6,401 bases of DNA from Desulfobulbaceae bacterium UBA5628 (GTDB taxonomy: Bacteria; Desulfobacterota; Desulfobulbia; Desulfobulbales; Desulfurivibrionaceae), in contig DIKC01000048.1 in the NCBI GenBank assembly GCA_002421565.1, positions 10,119 to 16,519 of the forward strand, given 5' to 3'. Position numbers and translations under genes: made by a program. The notes under the pieces were generated by a model that saw nothing but the letters and a program-made list of their open reading frames with translations, made no database searches and was not told the origin of the DNA. Numbering within the stretch: the stretch's first letter is position 1; each line of letters opens with the position of its first letter. Positions 5,482-6,401 of this stretch are shown here, one piece after another.

Positions 5482-6401
5482 AGGCGCTGTTCCGGGTAGA
5501 GGCGGAGGATATCTTCTTCCGTGGCCCGCATCACTCCCCGTTCGCTGATCAGGCCGCTGATCAGCCGGGCCGGGGTGACGTCGAAACCGTGGTTGGCGGC
5601 CGGGGTGGCGGCCGGGCATATCCGCACCCGCTCCTCTTGGCCGTTGTCGTTTACTCCCCGCACATAGCGCACCTCGTCGCCGTCCCGCTCCTCGATGGGA
5701 ATTTCCCGCACCCCGTCGCGGAGTTGCCAGTCAAAGGTGGAGGAAGGCAGGGCGACGTAAAACGGAACCTCGTTGTCCTTGGCCGCCAATGCCTTGAGGT
5801 AGGTGCCGATCTTGTTGGCCACGTCGCCAGTGCGGGTGGTGCGGTCGGTGCCGACGATCACCAGATCGACCCGGCCGTGCTGCATCAGATGGCCGCCGCT
5901 GTTGTCGCTGATCAGGGTGTGGGGCACTCCCTCGCCGGCCAGTTCCCAGGCGGTAAGGCGCGCCCCCTGGAGCCAGGGCCGGGTTTCATCGACCCAGACA
6001 TGGAGCGGGATTCCGGCCCGGTGGGCGGCGTAGATCGGGGCGGTGGCCGAGCCGTGATCGACAAAGGCGAGCCAACCGGCATTGCAGTGGGTGAGGATGT
6101 TGACCGGCGCGCCTTTTTTCCGCCGACTGATCTCCGCGATCAGGGGCAGGCCGTGCAGTCCGATTTGGCGGCACGCCTCGGCATCCTCGTCGGCAATGGC
6201 GCACGCCTCATGGAAAGCGGCCTGCTGCTTGCCGGGCAGGTCGGCAACGGGTTCGATCGCGGTCAGCATTCGCCGCACCGCCCAGGCGAGATTACCGGCG
6301 GTGGGCCGGGTGGCGAGGAGATCGGCGGCGGCTTGGCCGAGAAATTCCCCGGGCGCGGACGCCGGGGCGGCCAGGGTGGCGCGGTAGATACCAAAGGCGG
6401 C
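5478..6401 (-). CDS. mtnA: MtnA-family sugar-phosphate isomerase (methylthioribose/5-deoxyribose-1-phosphate isomerase type), N-terminus cut
   Basis: MtnA isomerises 5-methylthioribose 1-phosphate to the ribulose 1-phosphate form in methionine salvage; some homologues act on 5-deoxyribose 1-phosphate. The frame stays open to the window edge, giving 307 visible residues; a GTG at 6278 is internal, since upstream AAFGIYRA and TRPTAGNLAWA are family sequence. About 40 N-terminal residues are missing, judged from the usual 340-350 length. The catalytic Cys is in LTHCNAGW (codon 6084-6086) and the catalytic Asp in VGTDRTTRTGDVANKIGTY (codon 5844-5846). IPIEERD and FDVTPARLISGLI are C-terminal hallmarks. 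Classical MtnA has HCNTGALA and GADRIAANGDVANK, so this is a variant subgroup, perhaps of the dihydroxyacetone-phosphate-shunt type; that is inferred. Its stop overlaps the convergent hydrolase stop. Confidence 0.88.
   Translation of the reverse strand, partial: AAFGIYRATLAAPASAPGEFLGQAAADLLATRPTAGNLAWAVRRMLTAIEPVADLPGKQQAAFHEACAIADEDAEACRQIGLHGLPLIAEISRRKKGAPVNILTHCNAGWLAFVDHGSATAPIYAAHRAGIPLHVWVDETRPWLQGARLTAWELAGEGVPHTLISDNSGGHLMQHGRVDLVIVGTDRTTRTGDVANKIGTYLKALAAKDNEVPFYVALPSSTFDWQLRDGVREIPIEERDGDEVRYVRGVNDNGQEERVRICPAATPAANHGFDVTPARLISGLISERGVMRATEEDILRLYPEQRL

Noticed and set aside
5461..5484. Possible hairpin GCCTT/AAGGC at the convergent gene junction as a terminator
   Set aside because: The stem is only five base pairs with a 14-nt loop and no following T run on either strand.
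5543..5564. Direct repeat of CGCTGATCAG, 12 bases apart
   Set aside because: It is in frame in the mtnA-like gene and encodes the conserved LISGLIS segment, so coding constraint explains it.

Overview
The window looks like the replication-gene neighbourhood of a Gram-negative bacterial chromosome. A leftward cluster, dnaN-gyrB-gyrA, occupies positions 1 to 3946, with gyrA cut by the left edge. It encodes the replicative sliding clamp and both subunits of DNA gyrase. GyrB is about 800 residues long, which fits the Gram-negative form carrying an insertion in its TOPRIM region. The coding regions are mostly GC-rich while the gap upstream of dnaN is strongly AT-rich. The protein style and the recF-less order suggest a Deltaproteobacteria/Desulfobacterota-type organism, but that assignment is an impression from the sequence and not a search result.

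Layout: gyrA 5' part (1-334, minus), 22-nt gap, gyrB (357-2759, minus, TTG start), 56-nt gap, dnaN (2816-3946, minus). Then comes a 401-nt AT-rich intergenic region (3947-4347) with DnaA-box-like sites, an inverted repeat and two related palindromes. A divergently transcribed serine hydrolase of the beta-lactamase/PBP superfamily follows (4348-5481, plus, GTG start). Last is a convergent mtnA-type isomerase (5478-6401, minus) whose N-terminus is cut by the right edge.

The three replication genes are spaced as one operon, each with a good Shine-Dalgarno sequence. recF, which often lies between dnaN and gyrB, is absent, and dnaA is not next to dnaN. The AT-rich gap is a plausible replication origin or origin-proximal regulatory region, supported by one full match to the relaxed DnaA-box consensus and two one-mismatch sites. 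This remains unproven.

The two right-hand genes appear metabolically and transcriptionally independent of the replication cluster. They converge and overlap by four bases, sharing a TTAA in which both stop codons lie. The MtnA homologue keeps the catalytic Cys and Asp but has motif variants unlike the classical methionine-salvage enzyme. I found no mobile element, CRISPR array, tRNA or rRNA, and no clear new defence or biosynthetic system. The most interesting part is the intergenic region 3947-4347.
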